Assembly: GCF_051106095.1 (NCBI RefSeq)
Contig: NC_135783.1
Coordinates: 211,626,472 to 211,690,471, forward strand
DNA from: Pogona vitticeps
Taxonomy: Eukaryota > Chordata > Lepidosauria > Squamata > Agamidae
Length of the DNA: 64,000 nucleotides
Direction of reading: 5' to 3'
Part shown: one piece after another, positions 1-12,043 of the stretch
Layout of the letters: each line of letters starts with the position of its first letter
How positions within the stretch are numbered: position 1 is the stretch's first letter
Program-made: the position numbers and the translations under genes
Notes under the pieces: generated by a model
What the model saw: only the letters and a program-made list of their open reading frames with translations
What the model was told of the DNA's origin: nothing
Database searches by the model: none

Positions 1-1556
1 AATCATGGTCATGGATAACAACTCATATTCATTCACTGTGAAGCCATCCCCATGACATCCTGGAGAGTGAAGTCAAGTGGGCCTTAGAAAGCATGGCTGA
101 CAACAAGGCCAGTGGAGGTGATGGCATTCCAGTTGAACTATTTAAAATCTTAAAAGATGATGCTGTTAAGATGCTACATTCAATATGCCAGCAAGTTTGG
201 AAAACAGTGGCCAGAGGACTGGAAAAGATCAGTCTACATTCCAATCCCAAAGAAGGGCAGTGCCAAAGAATGCTCCAACTACCATACAATTGCACTCATT
301 TCACATGCTAGCAAGGTTATGCTCAAAATCCTACAAGGCAGGCTTCAGCAGTATGTGGACAGAGAACTCCCAGAAGTACAAGCTGGATTTCGAAGGGGCA
401 GAGGAACTAGAGACTAAATTGCTAACATGCACTGGATTATGGAGAAAGTCAGAAAGTTCCAGAAAAAGACCTACAGTACTTCTGCTTCATTGACTATGCA
501 AAAGCCTTTCACTGTGTGGACCACTGCAAACTATGGCAAGTCCTTAAAGAAATGGGAGTGCCTCACCACCCTATCTATCTCCTGAGAAATTTATATGTGG
601 GACAGGAAGCAACAGTTAGAACTGGATATGGAACAACTGATTGGTTTAAAATTGGGAAAGGAGTACGACAAGGCAGTATATTGTCCCCCAGCTTATTTAA
701 CTTATATGCAGAATACATCATGCGAAAGGCCGGACTGGAGGAATCCCAAACTGGAATTAAGATTGCCGGAAAAAATATCAACAACCTCCAATATGCAGAT
801 GACACCACTCTGATGGCAGAAAGTAAGGAGGAATTAAAGAACCCTTTAATGAGGGTAAAAGAGGAGAGTGCAAAAAACGGTCTGAAGCTCAACATCAAAA
901 AAACCGAAGATCATGGTCGGTGGTCCCATCACCTCCTGGCAAATATAAGGGGAAGATATGGAGGCATTGACAGATTTTACTTTCTTGGGCTCCATGATCA
1001 CTGCAGATGGGAACAGCAGCCACAAAATGAAAAGACACCTGCTTCTTGGGAGGAAAGCGATGACAAACCTCGACAGCATCTTAAAAAGCAGAGACATCAC
1101 CTTGCCAACAAAAGTCCGCATAGTCAAAGCTATGGTTTTTCCTGTAGTGATGTATGGAAGTGAGAGCAGGACCATAAAGAAAGCTGACCGCCAAAGAATT
1201 GATGCTTTTGAATTGTGGTGCTGGAGGAGACTCTTGAGAGTCCCCTGGACAGCAAAGAGAACAAACCTATCCATTTTGAAAGAAATCAACCCTGAGTGCT
1301 CACTGGAAGGACAGATCCTGAAGCTAAGGCTCCAATACTTTGGCCATCTCATGAGAAGAGAAGAGTCCCTGGAAAAGACCCTGATGTTGGGAAAGTGTGA
1401 AGGCAAGAGGAGAAGGGGACGACAGAGGACGAGATGGTTGGACAGTGTCATCAAGGCTACCAACTTGACCCAACTCCGTGAAGCAGTGGAAGACAGGGCC
1501 TGGCGTGTTCTGGTCCATGGGGCCACGAAGAGTCAGACATGACTAAACAACAACTA
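1..1556 (+). mobile_element. BovB (RTE) LINE, 3' part, cut by window edge
   Basis: Reverse transcriptase plus C-terminal region of a BovB-clade LINE. Visible landmarks are MADNKASGGDGIPVELFKIL (93-152), a palm-like block with FNLYAEYIM, and the catalytic YADD at 792-803 followed by TTLMAESKEEL. The conserved C-terminal block runs from 958 to 1542 (ELWCWRRLLRVPWTAKRTN, YFGHLMRREESLEKTLMLGK). The element ends with the BovB tail GACATGACTAAACAACAACT. The coding sequence is spread over three frames: a stop near 415 and frame shifts near 417-516 and 900-960 show that it is dead. The 5' part lies left of the window. Confidence 0.95.
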
Positions 1557-2239
1557 AGGTTATGTTGTGCAGAGGTTGTACTACCTTGCAATCAATATGA
1601 TAGGTATATCCACGTCTGCTTTGCCTTTCATCCACATCAGCCAAACAGTGGCTGGTTATATACTGTATTGCAGAATAGGGTGTGAAGGGATGAATAAATA
1701 AAGCTGAGCTCTGCAAAAGGCAAAGGTACTTGTAGTTGGAAGTGTTCATGTATTTTAGTTTCATTGAAATTGCTGAGAAGGCTCTTGAAAAAGTGCTGAC
1801 TAACTTCTCAAAGTAATGTGCAGTTTCTTGTTATAAAGAGCCAAATGATGGGCAACTAGAAGACAAGTGATAATACTTCATATAAAGTAAAAGCACGCAG
1901 AAACTTGGCAATCTTCGAATCAGAAAAGCTGGATCTTAAATTAAGTGGGACTCTAGGAAAACACCACCACCACTCAATTGAAGCGACATTCAGAATATTT
2001 TGGTTCTTTTAGACTGTTAGAATCAAAAGTTTTTGATAACAAGGAATGTTGAGGAAATACTTTTTTCCTAAAAGCTCTTGAAATTCTTTACCAGTGCTTT
2101 TATTTATACAGTAGGAATAAAAATATTTCTTCATTGTAGTCCCTGTGTTCCGCACAAATGAGCTTTTGTCTGCTCCAAAGCCCATCACAGAACTTTTCAG
2201 AGCTTTAGTCCCAATACTTTCCTTTCCTAGCCTCTAATA
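1557..2239. other. Non-genic, nothing recognised
   Basis: AT-rich sequence between the BovB tail and the first hAT-like MITE. No supported exon or repeat. Confidence 0.5.
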
Positions 2240-2371
2240 CAGGGGTCCCCAACCCCCAGTATCCCGCACGCATGCACAGATGCACACGCAGATGTCCACT
2301 CACCCCCAGTCCTTGGTAAAATGGTCTTAATCTAAACCGGCTCCTGGTATCAAAAAGGTTGGGACACACTG
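2240..2371. mobile_element. hAT-like MITE
   Basis: Begins CAGGGGTCCCCAACCC and ends GGTTGGGACACACTG. Flanks CTCTAATA and CTGTAATA match at seven of eight bases, the duplication length of hAT elements. It is non-coding. Confidence 0.75.
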
Positions 2372-2921
2372 CTGTAATACACATGTGCCACCCACCCTCC
2401 TTAGTCTTTTTTGTCTGCCACAGTGGCAATACTCTTGGACCTCTCTGGAGCTTTAAAACCAAGATTACTTGCAAGTAGTCTCTCAAGTTTAAAAGTTTAT
2501 TCTTACTTACCTTGTTACCTTTCCCTTTGTTGCCTCTCAAAAAAAGAGTTAGGTCTGGTTTTTTGTTTGCCATTCCTCCCCTTCCCCAGCCCCCCTTTTC
2601 TCCTTAATGGTTATTTTTTGGGATATCTGGCCTCACAGACCTTGATGAAAAATTGTACTGGCTGTGGCTCCAAAATCTTACAGATTGATGGCCATGATCA
2701 ATGGTTTTCTTTTTCTTTTTTAATTTAAAAATTGGAAATTTTGCATTATTGAATTAATATAAAAAATCACCAGTCATGTTTGAAATTTTACCTCTGGCAA
2801 AAATCCTTGAGGAAAATTGATCTTTTACAAACAACATTAAAACAAAACCAGGAAGCAATGGAACCCACTCAAGAACAACTTCAAAGGATAAATCAGATCC
2901 ATCCACTTTGATATCTTTATA

Positions 2922-3194
2922 CAGTGGACCCTCTACTTACGGAATTAATCCGTATTGGAACAGTGGCTGCAGGTCGAAAAGTCTGTAGGTCGAGTCTCCA
3001 TTGACCTACAATGCATTGAAAACCGATTAATCCCATAACCGGACGTTTTTGTTCGATTTTTGTTCCATTTTGGTTTTTTTTCTGGTCTGTAGGTCGATTC
3101 TCAGGCTGCAAGTCTAACCTAAATTTTGCAGCCAGAGAAGTCTGTAACTCGAAAAGTCTGTAAGTCGAGCCGTCTGTAAGTCGAGGGTCCACTG
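2922..3194 (-). mobile_element. TA-flanked MITE, subfamily A, copy 1
   Basis: A 273-bp element with ends CAGTGGACCCTC...GAGGGTCCACTG and a TA duplication at 2920-2921 and 3195-3196. It resembles non-autonomous Tc1/mariner-type elements. It has no coding capacity; open frames in it are accidental. It lies within the DIRS-like fossil, so it is younger than that insertion. Confidence 0.85.
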
Positions 3195-3619
3195 TAATCA
3201 ACAAAAAAGAAGGGCCTCAATATCAGAAAGTGAACACTGTCAATTCTAACAAACCAAAAAAAATCTATGAAAAAAATTATCATAATAAGCCTCAGCTACA
3301 GACAGCAGCAAACCAACAGGATAACACTCAAAACGTTGGCTTCATTTTGGATGGAGAGATGTGTAGCATTTCTGTACAAAACATTCCTTTGTCCTCACCA
3401 GAGCTCCTGACACCAAGGGCATTACCCAAGTAACATCTATTACCTCCTCTAAGTACAATATTGCAGAGAAGAGTTATGAGATTGAGGACAAAATTGAGAA
3501 GTCCTCAGCATGAGTTGTTGTGATCACCTTTGAAAAGATACATCACAGAATAGAAGTAGGAGGTCAAATCGTAACCTATATCAATTCTGCATCAACAGTT
3601 TGCAGGGCATAGAAAATAC

Positions 3620-4370
3620 AGTTATACAGGGATTTTTTCAATATCGGATGGATCCATATTTTTCACTTTTCTTCTGTCCTTGTCCTTATCTATATAAAAA
3701 TATGGATTGGTCATCACCAGTATCTCATAGAGAAAGATCACAATATACTTGTCACATTCCCAGGTGGTTTCAACAGGCAACAGTCCAATAAACCAGTCCA
3801 ATATCATAAGTCCAGAAGATGCAAAGCAGATACCAAAATGCCAAAGCCCAAACACAAACTGTAGTCAGCAGTCAGAGTCCAAAGCCAAGGGTCTAGAGAA
3901 CAGGGTCCAGGATAAGCAGGAGTGTGGATGCAAACCAGAGCGTTGACTTGTTGCTTCCACAAACTTCCAAGCCTCTGGGTGCAGATTTTATAGCAACAGC
4001 AGTCATCTAAACACTTCATCCTGCTAAAACTCAGGGCTGGTCAACCTGATGTTCCTACGGGAAGCATTCATGCGATCCTCTGACTTTTGTGTCATGAGTC
4101 TTTGCCAAAGTTCAGCTCTCACTCTGGCTACTGGGGGAGGAGAATCTGGTAGTGATTCAGTTTTCTGTGTTTCTAATTGCCCATCATTTTCCTCAGCTGT
4201 AATTAACCCCTCAGATTCCAGATCTTCTTCGGCTGAACCCATGACAATAGTGGATGGAGAGATATGTCTGATTAGAGACATTACCACTCAAGGTATCATT
4301 CAAAATGGAGGTCACATTCACCTAGGAGACAGCATGATGTCAAATGAACAAAACTAAACCCTTCTACAAC
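3620..4370 (-). mobile_element. Possible LTR-element leader fossil within the DIRS block
   Basis: The - strand shows a CTGGAC/TTTGGACTCTGACT-rich tract, then an open stretch with ARVRAELWQRLMTQKSEDRM and ASRRNIRL. I associate this style with the leader and start of gag of squamate Ty3-like elements. It is broken, with boundaries only approximate. It could instead be part of another repeat; the assignment is weak. Confidence 0.25.
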
Positions 4371-6923
4371 AGTAACACACAAATGCAGGTGGCAAAGATA
4401 TTGACATTTCCTGCAGAAACAAGACCATTAGACACAGTTATTTTACTGCTGCTAGACCCAAACTCTACTCTTACCCTTTTCCTGACATGTCAAGCCTCAG
4501 GGTAAAATCGAATAGGAAATTTTGAAGGAACAACCAACCTCAAAAACAGCAGATAGAGAATCAGATAATGAAACTTCAGATTGAGACAATAAACATAATA
4601 AGAACTCTGATACACTCTTTGTGTCCTCTCCTGATTCAGAGGTACAAGATACTGCACCACTTTCCCCATCTGACCTAATTGAAAGAATGGCAAAGTCATT
4701 ACAGCTCCCAGTCTGCAAAAACTCTGCATTTGCAAGAAATCAGAGAAAGAGAAACATACCTGTAAATAAGACAGCATTGGGAAGGGTAGTAGATTTTAAT
4801 AACCAATCCTGACAGAAACCTTTGACAGTATCAGCAACTTCTAAAGGCATTGAATATGTATACAATGCATAGAAGGAAGGAGGAAAATTTTTATTCAAAG
4901 ATCCAATATCAAATTCAATTATACTAGAAACTACTCAATCAAAAACCAGCAGTAAAATACAAAATACATCAGCTAACAAGGAAGGAAGAAAATTAGATCT
5001 ATTAGGCAGAAAAATTTATTCTTCAGCAGCACTACACTTGAGGATTTCAGATTACCAAGCAATGATGGGTACATATCAGCAATTTATCTGGGAAAAGTTT
5101 CAGCCAGTAATTGCCTGAGGAAAACAAAATCAATGGCTTTATCCTTCCATTAAGAAGCATATGCCTTAGCTGCCCAGCAGATATATTCAACACATCATGT
5201 GGCCAATTGTGCAACTAACAGTATGGCAGCGGCTGTGATTTTCAGAAGAAATGCATGGTTCAGCTCATCCAGAATGACAGAGGATTCGAGGTGTTACATT
5301 TGATGGGGAGAGACTCTTTAACACAAAACCAGATGATTATGTGGAAGACATCAGCAAGAAAACGGGCCTGAATACATATCACCAACTAACACAACAGTAC
5401 CAACCATATTGGAAAAGGAATTGCCAATATCAAAGACATAGATCACCATCTAGTAGATCATCCAGTAGATCAAAAACTATGCAATGTTACATCTCACAAA
5501 CCACACAGTAGTTACAACAATAACAACCATGAAGCTTGTTTATAATTGTAAAAAATTGAAGGTTTCTAACAAAATGGTGCTTCTGAAGCACATTTTCCCC
5601 CAATAGCTATTCATGCCAAGGGAGAAGACAATCAAAAAGCAGATCTACTAAGCAAAATGCTAACACAAGCATAATGTAAGAATTGTCTCACCAAATTCAT
5701 ATAAAGCTAACAGAAAGAAGAGGGAAAAAACCCAAATAGATGTGTTTGCTTCTGACAAAACCAGAAAATGCAAAATCTACTGCTCGTGGGTAGAGAAAGG
5801 AAAGCACTCTCTGGGAGATGCTTTCACACTAAAATTGACTTGTTGTCTAATGTACATGTTCCAACCATTTCCACTGATTCAACGTACAATAGCCAAGGTA
5901 AACCAGGACGAGTCCATACTCCATGGTGACCTTGTTAACCATGGTTTGCATCTTGTTGATGGCAAAAGAGAAGATGAAGTTGCCCGTGTGTCACAACCTC
6001 CTAACATGTTACTAGCAGTCAGTATGGCACCCAGACATAGGACAACTAAAATGGACTGTTTGGAGGATAAATCGCCAATAAAATATAACTTGCAGCAGCT
6101 GAGAAAACCATCTGCTAATTGTCTGCATGCTTATAAGTGGAGCAAATTTATGCAGCGTCAGTGAATGAAGATGGCTGCCCAACTTCAGTTGAAACAATTC
6201 TAAATTTTATTCTCTATTTGAAGCAATTGAGATCATCAGTTTCATATCTGAAAGTTTACTTGGCCGTGATAGTGGCACACCAGCCTGAAAATCGCCCATC
6301 ATCACTGCTATTCAAGAATCTAACTGTGAAGAAGTTTCTAAAGGGTTTGAAAAATGCTTACCCCTATGTGAAGCCTATACAAGTCCCTTGTTGAAACAAC
6401 CAACAGAGAGTCCCTTTGAGACTTTGACCAAAGATCTTAGGCCATTGACTTCTAAAACAGCATTTTTTGGTTGCTATTACTTCAGCAAGAAGATAAAGCA
6501 AAATTACAGCCTTGAGGCCTGAATATTCAATGCACCTTATATTCAGTTTAGCAAAGACAAAGTAGTATTTTATACTGATATATCTTTCCTGTCAAAAGTA
6601 GTGCCATCATTTCATATGTTACAACAGCTATTATATCTATGTATTCACACAACCCACCTGTCTCCCAGCTGTTGTCTTGTCAGATTTAGTTCTTGTCTCT
6701 TGTGGCAGGTAAGGTGGGATTGAAGAGAGTGGGTGGAGCATGTGCATTAGAGGCTAGGAAGGAAAGTCTCATGGCTAAAGCTCTGGAAGGTTCCGTGATA
6801 AGCGTTCATAGACTGCAGAACCCATTTGTGTGAATATATAGATGACCACTTGAAGAACCACAGTTACAGGTGAGTAACCTGTCCTTATCTTACACGATGT
6901 ATTTTGTGCGATGTTGTATAAAG

Positions 6924-7059
6924 CAGTGGTCCCCAACCTTGGACCTCCAGATGTTCTTGGACTACAGCTCACAGAAGCCTTCACCACCATCTCTGCTGGC
7001 CAGGATTTTTGGGAGTTGGAAGTCCAAGAACATTTGGAGGCCCAAGGCTTGGACCACTG
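6924..7059. mobile_element. hAT-like MITE with perfect 8-bp TSD
   Basis: A 136-bp element from CAGTGGTCCCCAACCTTGG to GCTTGGACCACTG, flanked by GTATAAAG on both sides (6916-6923, 7060-7067). It inserted just past the end of the DIRS-like fossil. Confidence 0.9.
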
Positions 7060-7337
7060 GTATAAAGTATATTTTAATGAAAAACTGAGCAAAAGGATTT
7101 CATCTTGCTATTTCGTGCTAGTACAAAATCAACATTGGCATCCTGTTTGTTTGAAATTACATGGCTAAACACAATTAACTGATGGCCTGAAGCTTTATAA
7201 ATATGGGAACTATCAATTGAGTATACTCAGCAAAGGCCAGATGTGTAACATAATGTTTTGTATAGGAGTAGATAAGAACATCTGTAATAGATAATGTTTT
7301 ACCATTTCCAATTTCTCATATTTGCAGCCCTTTAAGG

Positions 7338-7473
7338 CAATGGTCCTCAACCTTGGGCCTCCAGATGTTCTTGGACTTACATTCCCAGAAATCCTGGGCT
7401 GCAGATGTGGTGGTGAAGGCTTCTGGGAGTTGTAGTCCAAACACATCTGAAGGCCCAAGGTTGGGTACCACTG
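7338..7473. mobile_element. hAT-like MITE with perfect 8-bp TSD
   Basis: A 136-bp sister of the 6924 element, from CAATGGTCCTCAACCTTGG to GGTTGGGTACCACTG, flanked by CTTTAAGG at 7330-7337 and 7474-7481. Confidence 0.9.
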
Positions 7474-7819
7474 CTTTAAGGTACTTCTTGATCAGTTAAA
7501 TTGTGCCTGGAAAGGGTGTGGCAATGGCAAATGCTCACCTTCTGATAAAAGCTGTGAATGCTCCTGTCTAGTCGGGACAAAGTGGCTGGCAGTCATGTCT
7601 TGTAGCAAGCTGTGGTAGGCAGCCATCCCAGATTTGCTAGCCATGCATGCTCTTAGCTCTTTGGTGAGCAATGAAGTGCTCTCAGTCTTCCTGTAAGCAA
7701 GACACCTGGCAACACATTCAGTTTCTATTGAAGTTTGTGAGCAAGTAAAAAACAGCAGAATTCCCCTTCAGAGCTCCAGAAATTCTCCAGCTGTGTCTTA
7801 CCATCTTGATAATCTACAC

Positions 7820-8138
7820 CAGGGGTTTTAAACTCAATTTACCTGGGGGCTACAGAGTCTGGGTGAGGCTGGGCTGCATCAGATTTTCCGCCAAGCGGAG
7901 CAAGAGCCCGAGGAAGCTACCCAGGAGTTTCCTTAGCCGACAGACAGGTGGACTGGCTGGCAGGCTGCAGTTCTGGATGGAGGGTGCAAGAGGTGCTGTC
8001 TTGGGAGAGAGCCAGCGAGCGAGGCAAGGCTTTTTTTTTACTCTTGACAGCAGAGGATGTGTGGGCGCTTTGGGGGGGCAGGCAAGGCGAGGGCCACAAA
8101 CTAGCATCTGGGGGGGCCGCATGTTTGAGAGACTCCTG
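7820..8138. mobile_element. hAT-like MITE, GC-rich, perfect 8-bp TSD
   Basis: A 319-bp element from CAGGGGTTTTAAACTCAAT to GTTTGAGAGACTCCTG, flanked by ATCTACAC at 7812-7819 and 8139-8146. Its GC-rich interior produces several spurious long ORFs on both strands. Confidence 0.88.
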
Positions 8139-8146
8139 ATCTACAC

Positions 8147-9981
8147 GGATAAATTAAGAACCTTTTTCTTTTCCAAGCTTTCTAAGCATATCAGAGGATG
8201 CCAGGAACAAGACTTTTGGCATCCACAAATATATGTCTAGCTAGAAAGCCGAGCCAACATTTATCAATTCCTTTGAGGTACAGTGGCGTTGATGACTCTT
8301 TCTGGAAGCTTGAGTAGGCCACAAAAAGACATCACGGCAACAGAAACAAGAGAACATCCTCCTCTTCTGTGGTTGTTCTATTATGGCCTTTAAAGTTGCC
8401 TGATTTTACTATGCTGAGCACACATAAATTTGTTTGAAGAAGAAGAGGAGTTTTCAAGGATTGTCTTTGCAATTGCGAAATGTATTCCACCTACAAGTCC
8501 ATTGGAGTCTGAGCCTCAATGCCTTCCAGGAATTTTATTAGAACATCCTGCTTGGGAGAGCTTGGAAAAGTTACTTTTTTGCATTACGGTGCTGATAGTC
8601 CTGTAGTCACTGGCTTGTTGGATGAAAGATTCTGGGAGCTGCAGTTTTTAATGCTAATTTTTCTTAATCCTGCTCTTTGGGCTGGTATTTAATCCCAAGG
8701 TTAAGGAATAGCTTTATTTCCTATAAGACAATGTTCAGTTACATATGCTGTGTGCTTGCTTTCAAACTGGCTCTGGGCCAACAGGAGGCACAGTGATTTA
8801 AAGTGATTCTTCCATTGCGTTACAATCATAGTCTACCGGCTGGCTGTAAATCAGAGAACAGCAGCTGTATCCTCTCACTGAGTCTAGCCCTCCTATTTGT
8901 GAGGAATTAAAAGTTTACATTTCAAGAAAAATCCATTGCTTTGAAAGTGCATACACTGTGATCTTTTTCTTTAATGTCGAAGAATTTAATTTTTTAAACC
9001 TTTAATTTACAAAAATATTCTGTGATCTGTTCCATCTATAATATTTATGTACTGTATATATATTTTGCAATTCATTGTGACACTTCAGTGAAGCAAGTCC
9101 CTGTCAAGGACTAGGCATTACATTGTCCAAGGCACTTCTGACAGAATCTCCTTGTATTTTTCATTATATACATGATTATATACAAGCAATAGTTGAATTA
9201 AATAGTGAACAATGGAAGAGAGTTTCTCCCTTGGATGTGCTAGGATTTTGTAGCCCAGTCCACTGGTTGAATCATGTTGTGTGGCTTGTTCACAAATTAG
9301 ACAAAATCCTACATGATTATCTCATACATCCATCTGCCCACCCCTGCCCCTGAAGTGGTTACTCTGTGAGAAAGAGCAACTAGGCAGCTGAATTTCGACA
9401 TCTGTATCCATGGATGCTGTATGTAAATTGGCCACAATTTCTGACATGGTGTTTCCATTTTGATGAAGCAAGCGTTAGGTACCTTGACATGCAGCATATG
9501 GATATGTGGCAATGACAGCATGGGTGTATGGCAATGCAAACGGAATAAGTCCTTCAAAATAAGGACTTGCTTGAAGAATTGATCAAACCATGAAAGATGC
9601 AGGTGGGACAAAAGGTATTTATCTCAGTAGTGTAATGATTACCTAATTTATTCAGAGCTATCTGAATTACCAATCAAGTTCCTTTAATGACCACTAGGTA
9701 GGCAATTTTCACTTCCTGTAATTTTTGCAGCTGGATTCCTCTTGCCTTTCTGAAGCAATCTCTACCTGCAGAGTTCATCTAGAGCCAGCAGGGGTGGGGC
9801 AAAGTGTGGCCTCTGGACTCTATTTTGGAGTACCCAGTGCTCCCTAGAAAAATGGTGTAGAAAAGTGTCAACATGCGGCTGAAGAGTAAGTAAGGCAAGG
9901 GGTGGGGCATGTAGTCTTTACACACAATCCAAAGGCAAAGCTAGGTGATACCTCTAATAGACCACAAACATTTTTGCAATA
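8147..9981. other. Non-genic stretch
   Basis: No exon supported. A short repeat end (GGGCAAAGTGTGGCCTCTGG near 9796) is visible; a similar end occurs near 55950. The open frame at 9123-9353 has no recognisable domain. Confidence 0.5.
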
Positions 9982-10487
9982 CAGTGGGCTCTTGACTTAA
10001 GAACGGCTTGAGTTAAGAACATTTTGACTTAAGAACCGCTCTCACAGGAAAATATTGACTTGACTTACATACTTAGATTTGAGTTAAGAACTGAAAAAAA
10101 AACCCACGTGGGAGGCAGGGAAAGTGCAAAATGTGAACTTTCAGTTAACTGTTGGCCAGTGAAAAGGGTGCCTGGCTGCTTCCTCACTCCTCCTAGAGTT
10201 TAGAGAGTGGATTGGGAGACAGTCTTCGGACTGCCTGGTACTGCACTGCCTGGACTGTATTTTCCCTGCCTTCCCTTGACCTAAGGAAAAAAGAAACAAA
10301 ATATCCCCCTCTAGTGGTCAAAGGCAGAATAGCAGCTTCCCATTAGTTTCTATGGACGGAAAAGAGCAGATACGGATCAAATGGTTTTCAATGCATTCCT
10401 ATCGGAAATGCAGATTTGACCTGAGAACTTTTTGACTTGAGAACCGCCTTCCAATACGGATTAAGTTCTCAAGTCAAGACCCCACTG
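9982..10487. mobile_element. TA-flanked MITE, long subfamily B
   Basis: A 506-bp element from CAGTGGGCTCTTGACTTAAG to CAAGTCAAGACCCCACTG, flanked by TA at 9980-9981 and 10488-10489. Both ends use the CTTGACTT(G/A)AGAAC block, unlike the CTCGACTTACAGAC ends of subfamily A. The interior is unlike the short copies. A Sauria SINE starts six bases beyond it. Confidence 0.8.
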
Positions 10488-10493
10488 TACATA

Positions 10494-10835
10494 GGTAAAG
10501 ATAAAGGTTCCCCTTGACAATAGTTGTCCAGTCGTGTCCGACTCTAGGGGGCGGTGCTCATCCCCGTTTCCAAACCATAGAGCCAGCGTTTTGTCCGAAG
10601 ACAATCTTCCGTGGTCACATGGCCAGTGCGACTTAGACACGGAACGCTGTTACCTTCCCACCAAGGTGGTCCCTATTGATCTACTTGCATTTGCATGCTT
10701 TCAAACCGCTAGGTTGGAGGGAGCTGAGACAAGCGACAGGCGCTCACTCCGTCGCGTGGATTCAATCTTAGGACTGCTTGGTCTTCTGACCTTGCAGCAC
10801 AGGCTTCTGCGGTTTAGCCCACAGCGCCACCACAT
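10494..10835 (-). mobile_element. Sauria SINE, near full length
   Basis: Read on the - strand it begins with a tRNA-like head (GTGGTGGCGCTGTGGGCTAA; box B-like GATTGAATCC). It continues through GGGAAGGTAACAGCGTTCCG and ends with a BovB-like tail (AGTCGGACACGACTGGACAA, then AAGGGGAACCTTTA). Sauria SINEs are squamate elements thought to be moved by BovB enzymes. About 340 bp. Confidence 0.88.
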
Positions 10836-11394
10836 ATCTGCCATTAAAGTTCAACCAGATGCGTATGTAGATGATAGTGGGACAATAGCTGAGCAGAAAA
10901 CACCTTTGAGAATTGTTCAAGTGATGCAAAAGCGCTCTCTCTGTGTACATGATAGAGTGTTGGGCTGCAGGGCCCAGGTTTAGTCTGAAAGCAAAGGAAT
11001 GCGACAGGGAGATCAAGTATAGTTATTCCAGAATGATAGCAGGGAATTCCTGCTCAGCCATATCTGTTGCCCTCTTAACATTCCTCAGCTGAACACTGTG
11101 GTACATGAAGTTGGCACTGCAAAACATAGAGACTAGATCATTTGATCCAGATTCTCAAACATCCCACAGAAACAGAATTATCAAAAAGTTGAGTGTTTTT
11201 TTTAATTTCTTGTTTCCTGTTTAGATGATACAGAAAACTTTCTTCCTTGAACTTCTTTGTATCTTCTCTGAATAATTAATTATTCAAGTCAAAGCAGAGA
11301 AGAAGTCCTGGGTGTCATATTGTACATGTTATGAGCATGTTCATAATATTCTTTTAAAGCTCGTATAATAAATACATTTTCTGTTAACTGTATT

Positions 11395-11450
11395 TATTTA
11401 TTTATTTTATTTATATCCCGCCTATCTAATCAACTCAGGACTACTCTGTA
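11395..11450 (-). mobile_element. LINE/SINE 3' end, reverse
   Basis: TTTATTTATTTTATTTATAT then CCCGCCTATCTAATCAACTC is the complement of the 16590 terminus. The rest is missing. Confidence 0.5.
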
Positions 11451-11832
11451 TTAAATATGTATGAGAGACATCCAAATAAAGATCCTGAAAGCAGTTTTAA
11501 TGAAATCATGCTTATCAGTAATTACATGAATGTGTATTCACAGTACTTCAAAGGGTCGCTTTATTGAAACCAATAAACTAAATTCTTTATTTAACTTGTT
11601 GCTTAAAAAAAGTTGCTTAACTGTGATATTTAGTTAAGATTGGGAAACTGTAATGCACTTCTTTCGACAAAGGTGAGAGAAAGTTTTGATTCTAATGTTT
11701 CTTGGTCATGCTAGGATTTTCTTTGACACAATATTTCTGAATATAAGAAATGATTTCTGCGTGTATTTGGAAAAGGTGACTTAATATCTGGGAGGGGGTC
11801 CATATTAATGTCATTATAATGTTCCTCTAGAT

Positions 11833-12043
11833 CAGCTATTCTCAAGGGGGGGGCATGTGGCCTCCTAGGGGCCCTACCATGTTTGAAGGGGGGGCATAGA
11901 CTAAAAAAATGTGAGAAGTTTCTGAAAGATATCTGTTCCTGTTGTATCCTTGTTTGACAGGGGACCCTGGAACCTGACCTCCTAAAAGGTCCGTGGCCAA
12001 AAAAAAAAGACAAGGAAAGGAAAAAAAAAGTTCAAAATGGTTG
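11833..12043. mobile_element. hAT-like MITE, degraded
   Basis: Ends CAGCTATTCTCAAGG and TTCAAAATGGTTG are imperfect inverted repeats. Flanks CTCTAGAT and CTCTAGAG match at seven of eight bases. The interior has G-rich and A-rich runs. Confidence 0.65.

Larger units (their letters stand above)
2770..6890 (+). mobile_element. DIRS-like tyrosine-recombinase retroelement, decayed fossil
   Basis: A broken copy of a DIRS-like retroelement with an estimated ten or more breaks. Parts can be read in order. A gag-like region at about 4600-5450 has SPSDLIERMAKSL at its left end and later a short motif of the type GETLFNTKPDDY. A piece resembling the RNase H end (NQKADLLSK) lies near 5625. A piece resembling the region after RNase H (QIDVFASDKTRK) lies near 5735. 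A tyrosine-recombinase-like region at about 6085-6400 has SANCLHAYKWSKFMQ and VKKFLKGLKNAYP. A terminal segment ends near 6890 in GTTACAGGTGAGTAACCTG. The left limit (2770) is uncertain. Two other elements sit inside: a MITE at 2922-3194 and an inverted LTR-element-like piece. It looks old. Family assignment is from memory. Confidence 0.65.

Noticed and set aside
7806-8240. 144-codon + strand ORF with - strand partners
   Set aside because: It lies almost wholly in the hAT-like MITE at 7820-8138 with perfect target duplications.
10534-10983. 149-codon + strand ORF
   Set aside because: It runs antisense through the Sauria SINE at 10494-10835.
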